A stretch of 35,856 nt of DNA from Thermoplasmata archaeon. Its GTDB lineage: Archaea; Thermoplasmatota; Thermoplasmata; Lutacidiplasmatales; UBA184. The translations under genes were made by a program, and so were the position numbers. Within the stretch, counting starts at the first letter, position 1. Every line of letters begins with the position of its first letter. Below the pieces are notes generated by a model, which saw only the letters and a program-made list of their open reading frames with translations, searched no databases and had not been told where the DNA came from. The DNA is taken from assembly GCA_035622275.1 (NCBI GenBank), contig DASPVQ010000021.1, forward strand, positions 1-35,856. Reading direction: 5' to 3'. Below, piece by piece: positions 8,604 through 18,086 of the stretch.

Positions 8604-9931
8604 GCGGTCGCGCCGCCCCCGCCCCGCAGCCGGGCGTAGCCTCCGGCGACCTCGCCCCGCAGGCTGCCGCGGTCGAAGCTCGTGACCGGCACGCCGATCG
8701 AGCGTACCGCCTCCGCCGCGGCCCGCGCGCGCGCCTCCTCCGGGCCGACGCTGAAGTCGACCAGCTCGGCGGCGAACGGCTCGGCGACCGGCGGGAACAT
8801 CCCGGCGGGATCGGGCGCGAAGACGTGCAGTCGGTGGCCGGCCCGACGGAGGTCCGCGAGGACCGCCCCGGGGGGTTCGCGGCCCGGCTCGAGCGCGGTG
8901 AAGGCGAAGATCGCCGTCGGGCGCCGGAGGCGCGGCGCGAGGTAGGCGAGCGCGGTCCCGAAGCGGAAGGTGCCGGGCTCGATCGCGGCGGCGCTCAGCG
9001 TCCGGTCGACCTGGGCGCGGTGCTCGAGGCGGTGGTCGACCTCGAGGAACTCGACCGGCCCGTCGGTGAACAGGAGGACCCCGACCTGGTCGCCCTGGGA
9101 GAAGGCGTAGCGGGCGACCAGCAGCGCGGCGTCGACCGCCTGGTCGAGCGCGTCCGCTCCGGCGACCCCGAGCGCCATTGCGCGGCTGACGTCGAGCAGC
9201 AGCAGGAGATCGTTGCGGTTCTCGCTCTCGGTCTCGCGCACGTAGAGTTGCTCGAGCGTGGAGCGCTTCCAGACGATCGAGCGGAAGTCGTCGGCGGCAT
9301 CGTACTCGCGCAGCGAGCGGAACTCCGAGCCCGCGCCGCGCCGGGCGGCCAGGATCTCGCCGACCGGCTCCGAGCGCAGCCGGCTCACGAGATCGGTCCG
9401 CCAGATCGAGGACGCCGGGATCACCTCGACCGGCCAGCGGGTCTCCACCGTCGCGATGCGGAAGGCGAGCCCCACCGGATCGTGCGCGACGAGGATCGTC
9501 GGGCCGATCTCGAAGGCGCCGCGGCGCTCCGGTCGGTAGGCATAGGCGAGTCGCTTGGTCTCGCCCGGCCCCCACCAGGAGAGGAGGCGGGGCTCGCCGG
9601 CCAACGGGTGGAACGCTTCGGGGAGGCGGTCGTAGATCTCGACGAAGCAACCGGCGCCCGGGCCCCGGTCGAGCCGCAGCGCCATCGTCCCGGTGCCGCC
9701 GACCGCGACCTGGCTCGAGTTCTCCGAGCGCTGGGCGGTGAACGCGTCGCTCGCAAGGCTCCGCGTGGCCCACGCGAAGCCGAGCAGCTCGATCGCCGCG
9801 AACGCGAGCACCAGGACGCCGAGCAGGAGGATCAAAAGGTTGAGCGCCAGGTACCCGACGAGCAGCGCGAGCAGGCCGCCGGCCACGAGACCCCAGCCGC
9901 GGGGCGTCGGCAGGACCCGGGCGAGCGTCAC
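8600..9931 (-). CDS. DUF58 family protein (vWA-like) with N-terminal membrane anchor
   Basis: 443 aa with a GTG start. Two adjacent hydrophobic helices occupy about residues 13-52. The DUF58 hallmark follows: REYDAADDFRSIVWKRSTLEQLYVRETE, then a von Willebrand-type strand with D-x-S (LLLLLDVSRAMALG) that could form a metal-ion-dependent adhesion site. Proteins of this family are nearly always encoded next to MoxR AAA ATPases, as here (13 bp downstream of moxR), and are thought to act in metal or cofactor insertion, or in envelope-complex maturation. The actual client is unknown. The gene overlaps the next one by 4 bp. Confidence 0.9.
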   Translation of the reverse strand: MTLARVLPTPRGWGLVAGGLLALLVGYLALNLLILLLGVLVLAFAAIELLGFAWATRSLASDAFTAQRSENSSQVAVGGTGTMALRLDRGPGAGCFVEIYDRLPEAFHPLAGEPRLLSWWGPGETKRLAYAYRPERRGAFEIGPTILVAHDPVGLAFRIATVETRWPVEVIPASSIWRTDLVSRLRSEPVGEILAARRGAGSEFRSLREYDAADDFRSIVWKRSTLEQLYVRETESENRNDLLLLLDVSRAMALGVAGADALDQAVDAALLVARYAFSQGDQVGVLLFTDGPVEFLEVDHRLEHRAQVDRTLSAAAIEPGTFRFGTALAYLAPRLRRPTAIFAFTALEPGREPPGAVLADLRRAGHRLHVFAPDPAGMFPPVAEPFAAELVDFSVGPEEARARAAAEAVRSIGVPVTSFDRGSLRGEVAGGYARLRGGGGATA

Positions 9932-9944
9932 GGACCCCTCGGAG

Positions 9945-10957
<1,013 letters not shown>

Positions 10958-10961
<4 letters not shown>

Positions 10962-11476
10962 GGGGCCCCCTCCAGCGGCACGAGCACCGGCGCGAGGTCG
11001 GCGAGCGAGGCCCGTAGCAGCGCGAGCGAGCGGCGGCGCCAGGCCGGACGGCGCCAGCGCAGGAGGAGGTCCCGCGGGTCGGCGGATTCGGCGAGGAGGG
11101 CGAACCGGTACGCGCGCTCGAGGCTCGCCATCGCGCGCAGCAACAGCTGGGCCGTCGCCGAAAGGCGGCGGCGACGCCACCAGCTCGGGCGCCGGGGCGC
11201 GACGGAGACCGCGAAGCGGCGCGCGAGCACGCGCGCCGTCCGATAGTGGGCGTAGGCGATCACGGGGGCGATGCGGCCGTGCTCGAGGCCGTCGTAGACC
11301 GCCGCCGCCGGGCCGCGGATCCAGGTGCGGTCCGGCCGGGTCGGTGCGAACCGGGGCGGGAACCTCCCGTGATCGAAGAGCACCCAGGCGATCGCGAGGA
11401 GACCGAGGAGGAGCAGCGGCAGGCCGTAGGCGACGTTCGTCACCAGCCCCGCGACGAGGCCCGCGAGGTCGGTCAT
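10958..11476 (-). CDS. Small membrane protein between DUF4129-like gene and moxR
   Basis: 172 aa. The ATG overlaps the preceding stop (ATGA) and the stop overlaps the moxR GTG. One long N-terminal hydrophobic stretch (about residues 4-30, LVAGLVTNVAYGLPLLLLGLLAIAW) gives one or two helices. The remainder is cytoplasmic, very basic and helical (RRPSWWRRRRL, RAMASLERAYRFALLAES). It sits where cluster relatives often encode membrane or DUF4129/DUF4350-like proteins, but no domain can be named with certainty. A structural partner of the MoxR-DUF58 complex is the likely role. Confidence 0.7.
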
Positions 11477-11946
11477 CCGTCCGGGCCCCCGCTGCCCCCG
11501 CCGGGCCCCGGGGACCCGCCGCTCGGCGCGCGCCTCCCCGGCCGGGGGCCGGGCCGCGCGGCCGGTAGCGCGCGGAGCGCGGTGCGCGCGTAGAGCTCCC
11601 GCAGCAACGGGATCAGCTCTCCGGGGGTTCGGTCGTGCGCGGTGCCGTAGCGCACCGGTTCGTAGAGCTCGTAGAGCCGGACGAGGAGGTCCGGGAGCGA
11701 CCCCGTGTCGGACCGCAGGCCGTGCGCGACCACGTCGCGCCCGGTCCAGTGCCTCGGGAAGCGGACCCCGTAGGAGCGCTCGACGTCGACCATCACCCGG
11801 GGGAACGCGTCGAGGACCGCGCCCGGGTAGTCCGACGCGGCGACGCGCCGTTCGGCCGCATCGAGTACCTCGCGACCGGCGTCGCCCCACGGGGGCTCGG
11901 CCGACTCGGACCGGGCGCCCGGCGTCTTCCCGTCCGCCGCTCGCAC
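11473..11946 (-). CDS. DUF4129-like protein, first gene of MoxR operon
   Basis: 157 aa from a GTG at 11946. GGAGGA (minus strand, 11951-11956) and a TATA-like CTTAA (11989-11993) lie upstream. The central part, YPGAVLDAFPRVMVDVERSYGVRF through HDRTPGELIPLLRELY, resembles the C-terminal DUF4129 domain found in transglutaminase-like proteins of MoxR/DUF58 clusters: a small helical domain with the pattern R-T-P-x-E-L. Unlike typical members there is no transmembrane segment and no transglutaminase core. The C-terminal 30 residues are Gly/Pro-rich and disordered. The family assignment is tentative; gene order strengthens it. Confidence 0.6.
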   Translation of the reverse strand: MRAADGKTPGARSESAEPPWGDAGREVLDAAERRVAASDYPGAVLDAFPRVMVDVERSYGVRFPRHWTGRDVVAHGLRSDTGSLPDLLVRLYELYEPVRYGTAHDRTPGELIPLLRELYARTALRALPAARPGPRPGRRAPSGGSPGPGGGSGGPDG

Positions 11947-11988
11947 GGTGTCCTCCGGCCCGGTCGGCTCCGGAGAGCCGCACCCGAG

Positions 11989-11993
11989 TTAAG
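11989..11993 (-). promoter_or_regulatory. TATA-like box of MoxR operon
   Basis: TTAAG (CTTAA on the minus strand) is about 44 nt upstream of the GTG at 11946 and fits a leader of about 18 nt with GGAGGA. It could also face the heme operon, though at a less fitting distance. Confidence 0.4.
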
Positions 11994-12052
11994 CTCGACC
12001 CGACGCGCCTCGAACCCACGACCGGCGCGCCCGATGGTTCGTACCCTGCCGC

Positions 12053-12057
12053 AAAAA
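12053..12057 (+). promoter_or_regulatory. Possible TATA-like element of heme operon
   Basis: AAAAA in GC-rich DNA, about 42 nt before the GTG at 12097, which is preceded by GGAGGT (12084-12089). The spacing equals that seen at other leadered genes of the window. Confidence 0.35.
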
Positions 12058-12096
12058 GGCCGGCCGCGAGTCCACGGGCGGCCGGAGGTACGGCCG

Positions 12097-13374
12097 GTGC
12101 CGTCCACGCCGATCGCCCCGATCGAATCCGAGCGCGCCGCCGGCGCCGGGCCGGACGTCGGGGATCCCCACGCGCCGTTCGCCACGCCGATCGCAATCGG
12201 GGGCTTCGAGCTGAGCCTGGACACCGCACCCATCGACCTGCTCGAGTCGGTCGCGCGGTCGATGACCGCCCAGCGGCTCGACGACTGGTTCTCGAGCGTT
12301 CCGGGCACCGACGAGCTCGCGATCCTCTCCACCTGCCATCGGGTCGAGATCGTCGTGCTCGCCCGGTTCCCCGACACGCTCGAGCGGTGGCTCGAGGTCT
12401 TGCCCGGCCCGCGCGAGCGCTGGCGTCGATCGGAGGGGCGGGCGACCGTGCGGCACCTCTTCCGCGTTGCCGCCGGCCGTGAGTCGTTGGCCCTCGGGGA
12501 GGCTGAGGCACGCCGGCAGGTGCGGACGGCCGGCTTCGGGGTGCGCAGCCGCCATCCACGCCCGGTGCTGCGCGAGCTCTTTCAGGCCGCGGCGCGGGCC
12601 GCGGACGACGCCCACCCGTCGGTGCCGTCGTCCCGCTCGATCGCCGCGATCGCCGTGCAGCGGCTGCTCGCCCTCGTCCCGGGCGAAGCCCCGCGCGTGC
12701 TCGTCATCGGCTCGGGTACCGTCGGTCGACAGGTCGCCGAGGGGCTCGGCGACCGGGCCCGCGTCACGCTCGTCTACCACGTCCGTCCTCCCGAGCCGGA
12801 GTTCCTCGCTCGGACCGGCGCCGGCGCCGTCCCGCTAGCGGCGCTGGGCGAGGCGCTCGGGGAGTGCGACGCGATCGTCACGGCCGCGAAGTTCGGCGAC
12901 CACGGCCTGGGCGCCGCTGATCTCCCCCCCGATCGGCGGCTGGTCGTCGTCGATCTGGGCATGCCCCGCAACATCGACCCGGCGGTCCGCGGTCGATCGA
13001 ACGTGCGGCTCGTGGACCTCGAGGAGCTGCGGGCCTTCGCCGAAGGGCCGCGCGCGCTCGAGGCGCCGGATCCGCGGATCGACGAGCTCGCCGAGCACTA
13101 CGGCGATCGCCTCGATCGGTTGCTGCTCGAGCCCTGGATCGACGCGTTCCGCCGCGCGACCGAGGAGGTCCGCCGCGGCGAGCTCGACCGGGCGCGCGCC
13201 TACCTCGGCGTCCTCGCCCCGGGCCAGGAGGCGGCGATCGACCGGCTCACCCGGCGCCTCGTCACCCGCCTGCTCGAGGCGCCGACCGAGCGGCTGCGCG
13301 CGATCCCGGCCGGCCCCGAGGGGGACCGACAGCGCCGCCTGGCGCTCGAGTTCCTCCGCCCGGCCCACCCGTGA
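12097..13374 (+). CDS. hemA: Glutamyl-tRNA reductase
   Basis: About 425 aa. It reduces glutamyl-tRNA(Glu) with NADPH to glutamate-1-semialdehyde, the first step of C5-pathway tetrapyrrole synthesis. The catalytic cysteine lies in LAILSTCHRVEIVV (Cys80), preceded by the family segment TAPIDLLESVA. ESLALGEAEARRQVR corresponds to the usual GE-x-Q-I region, and RVLVIGSGTVGRQVAEGL is the NADP-binding Rossmann motif. A C-terminal helical dimerisation domain is present. GTG 12097 is chosen because GGAGGT lies 7 nt upstream; an in-frame ATG at 12034 would add 21 non-conserved residues. Even from 12097 the N-terminus is about 30 residues longer than usual. First gene of the heme operon, overlapping hemC by 4 bp. 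Confidence 0.95.
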   Translation: MPSTPIAPIESERAAGAGPDVGDPHAPFATPIAIGGFELSLDTAPIDLLESVARSMTAQRLDDWFSSVPGTDELAILSTCHRVEIVVLARFPDTLERWLEVLPGPRERWRRSEGRATVRHLFRVAAGRESLALGEAEARRQVRTAGFGVRSRHPRPVLRELFQAAARAADDAHPSVPSSRSIAAIAVQRLLALVPGEAPRVLVIGSGTVGRQVAEGLGDRARVTLVYHVRPPEPEFLARTGAGAVPLAALGEALGECDAIVTAAKFGDHGLGAADLPPDRRLVVVDLGMPRNIDPAVRGRSNVRLVDLEELRAFAEGPRALEAPDPRIDELAEHYGDRLDRLLLEPWIDAFRRATEEVRRGELDRARAYLGVLAPGQEAAIDRLTRRLVTRLLEAPTERLRAIPAGPEGDRQRRLALEFLRPAHP

Positions 13375-14279
13375 CCGACAGCGTCCGGGTCGGGACCCGG
13401 CGCAGCCGGCTCGCGCGCCGACAGACCGGAATCGTGCTCGACCGGTTGCGGCGGTCCGCGCCGGACCGGCGGTTCCGCACCGTGCCGATCGAGACGAGCG
13501 GGGATCGGGACCGCCGACCGGGGGTCGCGCCGGACTTCACCGATGCGATCGACCGCGCGCTCCGGCGCGGAGAGCTCGACCTCGCCGTGCACAGCGCGAA
13601 GGACCTTCCCGTCGAGCTCGACCCGTCGCTCTGCCTCGCGGCATGCCCGCCCCGGGCCGACCCGAGGGACTGCCTCGTCCTCCCGTTGCGCCCCCGCTCG
13701 AGCGCGCTCGCGCGCGGCGCTCGGGTCGGCTCGAGCAGCCTGCGGCGGCGGGCCCAGCTCCTGCGCTGGCGGCCCGACCTAGAGGTGGTCGAGGTCCGCG
13801 GCAACGTCGACACACGGATCGGCCTCGTGCGGTCGGGACGCGTCGACGCGGTGATCCTCGCCGTCGCCGGCCTCCAGCGGCTGGGACGGGGAGCGGAGGC
13901 AGGTCCGCGGCTGCCGCTCTCCCGTTTCCTTCCCGCCCCGGCGCAGGGCGCGCTCGCCGTCGTGACCCGGGCCGGCGACGACGAACTCGGGCGGCTCGCC
14001 GGCCGCATCGACCACGCGCCCACCCGCGCTCGCGTGACCGCCGAGCGGGCGTTCGCCGCCGCCCTCGGGGGCGACTGCCGGGTCCCGCTCGGCGCGCTCG
14101 CCTCGGTGCGCGGCCCGACGGTGGCGCTCGTCGGCGAGGTCCTCTCCCCCGACGGTCGCACGAGCCTGCGTCGGGTCCGCTCGGGCCTCCGGACCTCGGC
14201 CGACGGCCTCGGGGCTCGGCTCGGTCGCGAGATGCTCGACGCGGGGGCGCTCGACCTGCTCGCGAGCGCCCGCCGTTAG
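13371..14279 (+). CDS. hemC: Hydroxymethylbilane synthase (porphobilinogen deaminase)
   Basis: 302 aa. It polymerises four porphobilinogen molecules into hydroxymethylbilane. VRVGTRRSRLARRQT is the N-terminal signature, LAVHSAKDLPVEL carries the catalytic Asp (Asp78), and GGDCRVPLGA carries Cys236, which binds the dipyrromethane cofactor. The arginines of GSSSLRRRAQLL and VRGNVDTRI line the polyanion channel. The length is normal. The GTG start overlaps the hemA stop (GTGA), and hemD starts 1 bp after its stop. Confidence 0.96.
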   Translation: MTDSVRVGTRRSRLARRQTGIVLDRLRRSAPDRRFRTVPIETSGDRDRRPGVAPDFTDAIDRALRRGELDLAVHSAKDLPVELDPSLCLAACPPRADPRDCLVLPLRPRSSALARGARVGSSSLRRRAQLLRWRPDLEVVEVRGNVDTRIGLVRSGRVDAVILAVAGLQRLGRGAEAGPRLPLSRFLPAPAQGALAVVTRAGDDELGRLAGRIDHAPTRARVTAERAFAAALGGDCRVPLGALASVRGPTVALVGEVLSPDGRTSLRRVRSGLRTSADGLGARLGREMLDAGALDLLASARR

Positions 14280-14280
14280 G

Positions 14281-15051
14281 GTGGCCATGCCAGCGGCCCG
14301 TCGGGCGTCGGTGGTGGTCTACGCCGCGCCGGGGACGCTGGCGGGTGTCGATCGATCGCTGCGTCGCGCCGGCGTCCTCGTGGCCCGGCTCGCCTCCATC
14401 GACCGGGCCGGGGTCGATCCCGCACGCTGGCTGCCGCGGCTCACGCGCGGCCCGGTGCCCGATGCCGTGATCGTGTCGAGCCGTGCGGCGGTGGACCACG
14501 GCGTCGGGCCCTGGAGGGCCGCCGTCGGGCCGCGCGCGCGGGGGGTCGAGTTCTGGGCGGTCGGGCCCGGCACGGCGGGCGCGCTGCGACGCCTCGGGAT
14601 CCGGCGCGTGCGCCGCCCGCGCCGGATCGGGTCGGTCGCGCTCGCCGCCGCGCTGGGGCGGTCGCCTCCACGACGCCTCGTCTACTTTCGCTCCGACCGG
14701 GCGGGCGGCGATCTCGGACGCTCGCTCCGGCGCGGCGGCCATCGGGTCATCGCGCCGATCGTCTACCGCGTTCGGTCGCCGCGCGCGCTCCGCCCGCGCG
14801 AACGCCAGACGCTCGAGTCGGCCGCCCTGATCGTCGTCTCGAGCCCCTCGGGGCTCGCCAGCCTGCGCGAGCGGCTCGGCGCGCGCCGGTTCTCCCGGCT
14901 CGCTCGGGCGACGGGGTTGGTCGTTCTGGGAGCGCGCTCGGCGCGCGCCGCCCGGCGCCTGGGCTTTCGCCGCGTCTCGGTCGCCCCGAGCACCGCGGCG
15001 CACCGATTTACCCGCCATCTGCTCCGGGAGCTCGGGCATGCCGACGCGTAG
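14281..15051 (+). CDS. hemD: Uroporphyrinogen-III synthase
   Basis: 256 aa, Arg-rich. It cyclises hydroxymethylbilane to uroporphyrinogen III. The family has few invariant residues; the call rests on the two-lobed pattern (DAVIVSSRAAVDHGV and LIVVSSPSGLASLRERLG, the usual T/S-S-x-x-(A/G) segments of each lobe), the WAVGPGTAGALRRLGI strand, and the position between hemC and hemB. The GTG at 14281 is one base after hemC; an ATG two codons later is equally possible. The end overlaps hemB by 14 bp. Confidence 0.88.
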   Translation: MAMPAARRASVVVYAAPGTLAGVDRSLRRAGVLVARLASIDRAGVDPARWLPRLTRGPVPDAVIVSSRAAVDHGVGPWRAAVGPRARGVEFWAVGPGTAGALRRLGIRRVRRPRRIGSVALAAALGRSPPRRLVYFRSDRAGGDLGRSLRRGGHRVIAPIVYRVRSPRALRPRERQTLESAALIVVSSPSGLASLRERLGARRFSRLARATGLVVLGARSARAARRLGFRRVSVAPSTAAHRFTRHLLRELGHADA

Positions 15052-16057
15052 ACCGGCCGCTCGCCGGGCGATTCCCGCGGCCACGTCGATTCGCCGCCTC
15101 CGGCGACTGCGCCGAACCGCCGCCCTGCGCGCGTGGGTCGCCGAGACCGATCTCGCGCCCCGGCACCTGATCTTGCCCGTGTTCGTCCGTCCCGGCCGCG
15201 CCGGCCCCGAGGCGATACCGGCGATGCCCGGGATCGAACGCTACGCCGTCGGCGACCTCGAAGCCCTCGCGCGGTCCCTCGAGGAGGAGGGGGTCCGTGC
15301 CGTGCTCCTCTTCGGCGTGGCCCGGCACAAGGACGCCGAAGGCCGGGAGGCGTGGGCGCCCGACGGGCTGGTGCCCAAGGCGCTCCGCGCGCTCCGGGCC
15401 GCCGCGCCCGGGCTCGTCCTCGCGACCGACGTCTGCCTGTGCGCCTACACCGACCACGGCCACTGCGGCGTCGTACGGGACGGTTCCGTGCTCAACGATG
15501 CGACGACCGAGCGCCTCGCTCGCGTGGCGCTCGCCCACGCGCGCGCGGGGGCCGACGTGGTCGCGCCGAGCGCGATGATGGACGGCCAGGTCGCGCGGAT
15601 CCGAGGCGCCCTGGACTCGGGCGGGTGCGAGGACACGGCGATCCTCGCCTACTCGTCGAAGCACGCCTCGGCCTTCTACGGTCCCTTCCGCGAGGCCGAG
15701 GATTCCACGCCGGCGTTCGGCGACCGTCGTGGCTACCAGCTCGACCACCGTAACGGCCGCGAGGCGCTCCGCGCGATGGATCGGGACGTGGCCGAGGGCG
15801 CGGACCTGCTGATGGTGAAGCCCGCGCTCACGAGCCTCGATCTGCTGGTCCGAGCGCGGTCGCGCTTCCTCCTGCCGCTCGTGGCCTACCAGGTGAGCGG
15901 CGAGTACGCCATGATCAAGGCGGCGGCGGCCCGCGGCATCGTCGACGAGCGGGCCGCGGTCGAGGAGACGCTGGGGGCGCTCCGCCGGGCCGGCGCCGAC
16001 CTGATCGTCTCCTACTTCGCCCGGGACCTGGCGCGCTGGGCGCGGGAGGGACGATGA
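15038..16057 (+). CDS. hemB: Porphobilinogen synthase (ALA dehydratase)
   Basis: 339 aa. It condenses two 5-aminolevulinate molecules to porphobilinogen. The Schiff-base lysines are Lys208 (AYSSKHASAFYGPFR) and Lys261 (LLMVKPALTSLD). Cys133, Cys135 and Cys143 in DVCLCAYTDHGHCG form the active-site zinc triad, so this is a zinc-dependent rather than a magnesium/potassium-only enzyme. A basic 30-residue N-terminal arm fits the octamer-forming arm of the family. It overlaps hemD by 14 bp and chdC by 4 bp (ATGA). Confidence 0.97.
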   Translation: MPTRRPAARRAIPAATSIRRLRRLRRTAALRAWVAETDLAPRHLILPVFVRPGRAGPEAIPAMPGIERYAVGDLEALARSLEEEGVRAVLLFGVARHKDAEGREAWAPDGLVPKALRALRAAAPGLVLATDVCLCAYTDHGHCGVVRDGSVLNDATTERLARVALAHARAGADVVAPSAMMDGQVARIRGALDSGGCEDTAILAYSSKHASAFYGPFREAEDSTPAFGDRRGYQLDHRNGREALRAMDRDVAEGADLLMVKPALTSLDLLVRARSRFLLPLVAYQVSGEYAMIKAAAARGIVDERAAVEETLGALRRAGADLIVSYFARDLARWAREGR

Positions 16058-16782
16058 GCGCGGCCGAGGCGGCCGCGACGGCGGAGACCGAGGGCCCGCG
16101 CGATGTCGTGAAGTACACGTTCTTCCACCTGCGCCCGGAGTGGCGGCGACGGCCGGCCGCCGAGCGCGAGGACGGGAAGGCACGGTTCGTCGAGGTCCTC
16201 GAGGCGCCGCCCGAGGGGGTCACGGTGCGCACCTACTCGCTCACGGGGCTCAAGGCGGGCACCGAGATGCTGGTCTGGTCGATCGCCGACTCGCTCGAGC
16301 CGATCCAGGAGCTCCACGCGCGCCTCCACGGCGGCCCGCTCGGCGGCTACCTCGAGACGAGCCACTCCTACCTCGGGATGGGCCGCCGCTCCGAGTACCT
16401 GGGCGCCCACGCCCACGGCGGCGAGGGCGCGGAGGCCCGCCGCCGGCCGCTCGACCGGCCCTACCTGTTCGTCTACCCGTTCGTCAAGCAGCGGGCGTGG
16501 TACGGCCTGCCGTTCGCCGAGCGCCAGCGGATCATGGGCGAGCACTTCCGCATCGGTCACCGATTCCCGAAGGTGGCGATCCACACCGGCTACTCCTTCG
16601 GCCTCGACGACATGGAGTTCATCCTCGCCTTCGAGGCGGACTCTCCCGCCGAGTTCCTCGACCTCGTCCAGGCGCTGCGCCCCACCGAGGCGAGCCGGTA
16701 CACCGCGCTCGAGACGCCGATCTTCACCTGCGTGCGCACCTCCGCCCGGCGGATGGTCGATCTCGCGGACGGCCTCCCGTGA
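16054..16782 (+). CDS. chdC: Coproheme decarboxylase (HemQ/ChdC), chlorite dismutase family
   Basis: 242 aa. It oxidatively decarboxylates coproheme III to heme b. VYPFVKQRAWYGLPFAERQRIMGEHFRIG matches the ChdC core: Tyr141 aligns with the catalytic radical tyrosine and His164 with the proximal heme ligand. SFGLDDMEFILAFEA is the family signature near the C-terminus. The Arg typical of true chlorite dismutases is not evident, and the gene lies between hemB and hemL, so a role in heme synthesis is favoured. It is unfused, unlike the PitA-type fusions of haloarchaea. ATGA overlap with hemB and GTGA overlap with hemL. Confidence 0.93.
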   Translation: MSAAEAAATAETEGPRDVVKYTFFHLRPEWRRRPAAEREDGKARFVEVLEAPPEGVTVRTYSLTGLKAGTEMLVWSIADSLEPIQELHARLHGGPLGGYLETSHSYLGMGRRSEYLGAHAHGGEGAEARRRPLDRPYLFVYPFVKQRAWYGLPFAERQRIMGEHFRIGHRFPKVAIHTGYSFGLDDMEFILAFEADSPAEFLDLVQALRPTEASRYTALETPIFTCVRTSARRMVDLADGLP

Positions 16783-18086
16783 GGGCGGCCCCCGGGCCGC
16801 GATCGCGCGCGATGTTCCGCCGGGCCTCCCGGGTGCTCGTCGGCGGCGTCGATAGCCCGGTCCGCTCGTTCCGCGCGGTGGGGGGCAGCCCCGTGTTCTT
16901 CGTGCGCGGGCGCGGCGCGTATCTCTGCGACGTCGACGGCCGTCGGTACCTCGACCTCGTCGGCTCCTGGGGCGCGAACCTCCTCGGCCCGGCGCCCCCG
17001 ACGATCGTCGCCGCCGTACGACGGGCCGCCCGCGAGGCGCTCACCTTCGGGGCCCCGTCGCCGCGCGAGCACGAGCTCGCGGAAGCGATCCGGCGAGCGG
17101 CCCCGTCGCTCGAGCGCCTGCGCTTCGTCAGCTCGGGCACCGAGGCCGTGATGAGCGCGGTCCGCGCCGCCCGCGGCTACACCGGCCGGGCGCGCATCGT
17201 GAAGTTCGCGGGCGGCTACCACGGCCACTCCGACGGGCTCCTCGCCCGGGCCGGCTCGGGCGTGGCGACCCACGCGCTGCCCGACTCCGCCGGCGTGCCG
17301 CGCGCCGTGGCGGCGCAGACCCTCGTCAGCGACTACAACGACGTGGACGCGCTCGCCGAGCTATTCGAACGCCACGGCCCGTCGATCGCGGCGGTCGTCG
17401 TCGAGCCGATCGCGGCCAACATGGGGCTCGTGCCCCCGCGGCCCGGGTTCCTCGAGGCGATCGGCCGGCTCGCCCGTCGCGCGGGCGCGCTGGTGATCGC
17501 CGACGAGGTCATCACCGGCTTCCGGCTGCGCCGCGGCACGGTGCACGAGTCCTTCGGCCTCTCGGCGGACCTCGTGACCCTCGGCAAGGTCGTCGGCGGC
17601 GGCCTCCCCATCGGGCTCTACGGCGGTCGCCGCCGCGTGATGGAGACCGTCGCGCCGCTCGGGCCGGTCTACCAGGCCGGGACGCTCGCGGGCCACCCGC
17701 TCGCGATGGCCGCCGGGACGGCGATGCTGCACGCCCTGACCCCGCACGTCTACCGGCACCTGGAGCGGACGAGCGAGGATCTGGGCGAGCGCGTGCGACG
17801 GCTCGCGCAGGGGGAGGGCGTCGCGCCGTTCACCCTGACGCGCGCCGGCTCCATGCTCGGCCTGTTCTTCGCGCCGGGTCCGATCGGCAACGAGCGAGAC
17901 GCCCGTCGCTCCGACCGCGGCCGCTACGCCCGCTTCTTCCACGCCGCGCTCGCCCGCGGGGTCTACCTGCCGCCCTCGCCGCTCGAGACGACGTTCGTCT
18001 CCGCGGCGATCGGGCCCGCCGACCTCGCCCGGGCCGAGCGGGCGCTGCGCGCGGGCTTCCGGGCCGCGCGCGGGGGCCGACGATGA
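16779..18086 (+). CDS. hemL: Glutamate-1-semialdehyde 2,1-aminomutase
   Basis: 435 aa. A PLP enzyme converting glutamate-1-semialdehyde to 5-aminolevulinate. VGGVDSPVRSFRAVGG is the N-terminal signature, RFVSSGTEAVMSAVRAARGYTGR the phosphate-binding region, VIADEVITGFR carries the cofactor-contacting Asp, and Lys270 in TLGKVVGGGLPIG forms the internal aldimine. The length is as expected. The GTG start overlaps the chdC stop by 4 bp; an ATG at 16812 is the alternative. hemE follows with a 4-bp overlap. Although it acts second in the pathway, it lies sixth in the operon. Confidence 0.97.
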   Translation: MRAAPGPRSRAMFRRASRVLVGGVDSPVRSFRAVGGSPVFFVRGRGAYLCDVDGRRYLDLVGSWGANLLGPAPPTIVAAVRRAAREALTFGAPSPREHELAEAIRRAAPSLERLRFVSSGTEAVMSAVRAARGYTGRARIVKFAGGYHGHSDGLLARAGSGVATHALPDSAGVPRAVAAQTLVSDYNDVDALAELFERHGPSIAAVVVEPIAANMGLVPPRPGFLEAIGRLARRAGALVIADEVITGFRLRRGTVHESFGLSADLVTLGKVVGGGLPIGLYGGRRRVMETVAPLGPVYQAGTLAGHPLAMAAGTAMLHALTPHVYRHLERTSEDLGERVRRLAQGEGVAPFTLTRAGSMLGLFFAPGPIGNERDARRSDRGRYARFFHAALARGVYLPPSPLETTFVSAAIGPADLARAERALRAGFRAARGGRR

